DNA of 64,000 bases from Ancylobacter sp. TS-1. Lineage in GTDB: Bacteria; Pseudomonadota; Alphaproteobacteria; Rhizobiales; Xanthobacteraceae. Below the pieces are notes generated by a model. The model saw only the letters and a program-made list of their open reading frames with translations, did no database searches and had not been told where the DNA came from. Both the position numbers and the translations under genes were made by a program. This document shows, piece by piece, positions 62,360 through 64,000 of the stretch. The DNA lies in NCBI RefSeq assembly GCF_009223885.1, contig NZ_CP045144.1, positions 1,736,001 through 1,800,000 of the forward strand, written 5' to 3'. Position 1 is the stretch's first letter. The number at the start of each line of letters is the position of its first letter.

Positions 62360-63139
62360 TTACTGGGCGACCCAGCCGCCGTCGATCTGGTGCAGGGCGC
62401 CGGTGATCGAGCCCTGCGTCTCGCCCGCCAGGAACACGGCCAGCGCCGCGACCTGCTCGACGGTGACGAACTGCTTGGTCGGCTGCTCGGCGAGCAGGAA
62501 GTCCTTCACCTGCTCCTCGGTGATGCCGCGCGCCTTGGCGGTGTCGGGAATCTGCTTCTCGACGAGGGGCGTCCAGACATAGCCGGGGCAGATTGCGTTG
62601 ACGGTGATGCCGAAGGTCGCCGTCTCCAGCGCCACCGTCTTGGTCAGGCCGGCAATGCCGTGCTTGGCCGCGACATAGGCCGACTTGAAGGGCGAGGCGA
62701 CCAGCGCATGCGCCGAGGCGGTGTTGATGATGCGGCCCCATTTGCGCGCCTTCATGCCCGGCACGGCGGCCTTGGTGGCATGGAAGGCGGCCGAGAGGTT
62801 CAGCGCGATGATGAGATCCCACTTCTCGTCCGGGAAATCCTCGACCGGCGAGACGAACTGCACGCCGGCATTGTTGACGAGGATGTCGACCGAGCCGAGC
62901 TGTTCCTCGGCGGTCTTGATCAGGGCGGCGTTGTCGGCGGCCTTGGTCAGGTCGGCGGCGACGTAGATCGCCTTCACGCCGAACTCGCTCTCGATGGCGG
63001 CGCGCTCCTTCTCGATCGCGGCGGCATCGCCGAAGCCGTTGAGGGTGACATTCGTGCCGTCGGCGGCCAGCCCGCGCGCGATGGCGAGGCCAATTCCGCT
63101 GGTCGAGCCGGTGATGACGGCGTTCTTTCCCTTAGGCAT
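62360..63139 (-). CDS. bdhA: 3-hydroxybutyrate dehydrogenase
   Basis: 259 residues of the SDR family: TGSTSGIG at residues 10-17, NNAG 89-92, Ser142, Tyr155 and Lys159 (YVAAK). It is close to bacterial D-3-hydroxybutyrate dehydrogenases (PGMKARKWGRIINTASAHAL, CPGYVWTPLVEKQIPDTAKA, EQPTKQFVTVEQVAALAVFL), which oxidise 3-hydroxybutyrate to acetoacetate in polyhydroxybutyrate use. The ATG at 63139 fits. First gene of the pair with the patatin-like gene, on the minus strand; divergent from the Zur-like regulator with about 185 bases between them. Confidence 0.95.
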   Translation of the reverse strand: MPKGKNAVITGSTSGIGLAIARGLAADGTNVTLNGFGDAAAIEKERAAIESEFGVKAIYVAADLTKAADNAALIKTAEEQLGSVDILVNNAGVQFVSPVEDFPDEKWDLIIALNLSAAFHATKAAVPGMKARKWGRIINTASAHALVASPFKSAYVAAKHGIAGLTKTVALETATFGITVNAICPGYVWTPLVEKQIPDTAKARGITEEQVKDFLLAEQPTKQFVTVEQVAALAVFLAGETQGSITGALHQIDGGWVAQ

Positions 63140-63323
63140 CGAGGACGCTCCTGCGAATGAGATGGTGCCCGGCGCCCCAGACAGGTCTCGCGCCGTGCCG
63201 TTCGACTTCCCACATAGGCTAGGCTAGCACGCCGGTATGTCGTGCAAAGCACTTATCGCTGCGCCGCACACGGATGGCGCCGATGCGGTTTCCGCATCCC
63301 TAGCGTCAGGTTAAGATGGCGAC

Positions 63324-63875
63324 ATGACAGCCGGGCACAGCCACGATCACGGCCGGGATCACGGCCCCGACCACGACCACAGCACCTGCGTCTCCGACGC
63401 GCTGGCGCGGGCGGAAGCCTCGTGCGGCGAGCGCGGGGCGCGGCTCACGCCGCTGCGCCGGCGCGTGCTGGAGGGGCTGGCCGACAGCCACGTGCCGCTC
63501 GGCGCCTATGAGCTGGTGGAGCGGCTGGGCAGCACCGGCGAGAAGCCCCCGCCCATGTCGGTCTATCGCGCGCTCGATTTCCTGGTCTCCGAGGGCCTCG
63601 CCCACCGCATCGAAAGCCGCAACGCCTATATTGCCTGCGGACGCGAGCACGCGCGCGATGACGTCATCGTGTTCCTGATCTGCGAGGGCTGCGGACTGAC
63701 CGACGAGGTGGCCTCGCACGCCATCGGCCGCGACCTCGCCTGGGCGACGCGCGCCGCCGGCTTCACGCCGCGCACGCCGGTCATCGAGATCGCCGGCACC
63801 TGCGCCCGCTGCCGAGCGGTGGAGGCACAGGAGCAGGTGCCCGCCGGGACCGCCGAGCCGGAGACCGCCCGTTGA
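63324..63875 (+). CDS. zur: Fur family transcriptional regulator, Zur-like
   Basis: 183 residues. The N-terminus is His/Asp-rich (HSHDHGRDHGPDHDHS), which suggests zinc sensing or binding. The winged helix follows: LTPLRRRVLEGLADSHVPLG, YELVERLGSTGEKPPPMSVY, RALDFLVSEGLAHRIESRNA. Two CxxC pairs, C120/C123 (LICEGCGLTDE) and C160/C163 (GTCARCRAVEA), give the structural zinc site. The general pattern is of the Zur branch and not of iron Fur/Irr. In relatives zur lies near znuABC, which is not in view. I see no clear Zur box upstream. Confidence 0.9.
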   Translation: MTAGHSHDHGRDHGPDHDHSTCVSDALARAEASCGERGARLTPLRRRVLEGLADSHVPLGAYELVERLGSTGEKPPPMSVYRALDFLVSEGLAHRIESRNAYIACGREHARDDVIVFLICEGCGLTDEVASHAIGRDLAWATRAAGFTPRTPVIEIAGTCARCRAVEAQEQVPAGTAEPETAR

Positions 63876-63975
63876 CGCCAGCCCGGCGCCGGCTTAACCC
63901 CTTGCATGCCCGCACGGAGCAGGACGCGGACCGGACCGGCCGCCCGCCTCCCCTCGCCGCCGGACTGTGATCGCC

Positions 63976-64000
63976 ATGGACGCTCTTTCCGCCGCCCCCA
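63976..64000 (+). CDS. possible 5' end of a further gene, cut by window edge
   Basis: ATG at 63976 opens a frame (MDALSAAP...) that runs off the window; only eight codons are visible. No Shine-Dalgarno sequence is evident. It is listed only because it follows the Zur-like gene on the same strand. Confidence 0.2.

Overview
The window is high-GC chromosomal DNA from an alphaproteobacterium, most likely a member of the Hyphomicrobiales and perhaps close to Xanthobacter, Ancylobacter or Starkeya. The lineage call is inference. It rests on the very GC-rich codon use, the neighbourhoods ffh-rpsP-rimM-trmD, aroK-aroB-CorC, bolA-DnaJ-cobS-cobT and hemC-hemD-COG4223-hemY beside tsaD-gpsA, the large NAD-dependent glutamate dehydrogenase, and DUF1036/DUF930/DUF1178 proteins typical of that order. 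Almost all of the window is core genome. I see no rRNA, tRNA, CRISPR array, prophage or insertion sequence.

Layout. 1-8.7 kb: leuC (cut by the window edge), two small hypothetical genes, a divergent AraC regulator/SDR pair, then rplS, trmD, rimM, rpsP and ffh on the minus strand. A DUF1036 gene on the other strand separates trmD from rplS, and rplS has its own good promoter. 9-20.6 kb: a short pyruvate-kinase-like gene, a DUF930 protein, ccmCDG for cytochrome c maturation, a minus-strand group (comF, grxC, nitrilase-family amidase, DUF1178), a BioC/NDUFAF5-like methyltransferase, a TetR gene and a membrane gene that share near-identical palindromes, mutT, argJ and a parvulin. 21-31 kb: secA, an L,D-transpeptidase lipoprotein, accA, xerD, a small membrane protein, aroK-aroB and a CBS/CorC protein without its membrane domain.

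31-48 kb: a secreted beta-trefoil-like plus META protein, bolA, a DnaJ-domain protein, aerobic cobaltochelatase cobS-cobT, a candidate structured non-coding RNA with its own promoter and terminator, the hemC/hemD/COG4223/hemY cluster divergent from tsaD-gpsA-EVE-methyltransferase, acs, a methanol-metabolism-type cytochrome c, and a foreign-looking AT-rich gene at 47594-48037. 48-64 kb: NAD-dependent glutamate dehydrogenase, ompW with a perfect FNR/FixK box upstream, purH, a heparinase II/III-like protein, rsmB, glucokinase, an RluA-type pseudouridine synthase, a patatin-like phospholipase, 3-hydroxybutyrate dehydrogenase and a Zur-like Fur-family regulator.

How the genes fit together. The set covers ribosome and tRNA maturation, protein export (Ffh, SecA, parvulin), heme and cobalamin synthesis, cytochrome c biogenesis, and C2/C4 storage metabolism (acs, accA, bdhA, patatin). 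Interspersed palindromic repeats built on GTCATCCCGG...CCGGGATGAC sit between many genes. The two most unusual items are the AT-rich gene, which appears to join a SeqA-N-like ribbon-helix-helix to a RAMA-like modified-DNA reader domain, and the multi-stem RNA candidate at about 36497-36674.
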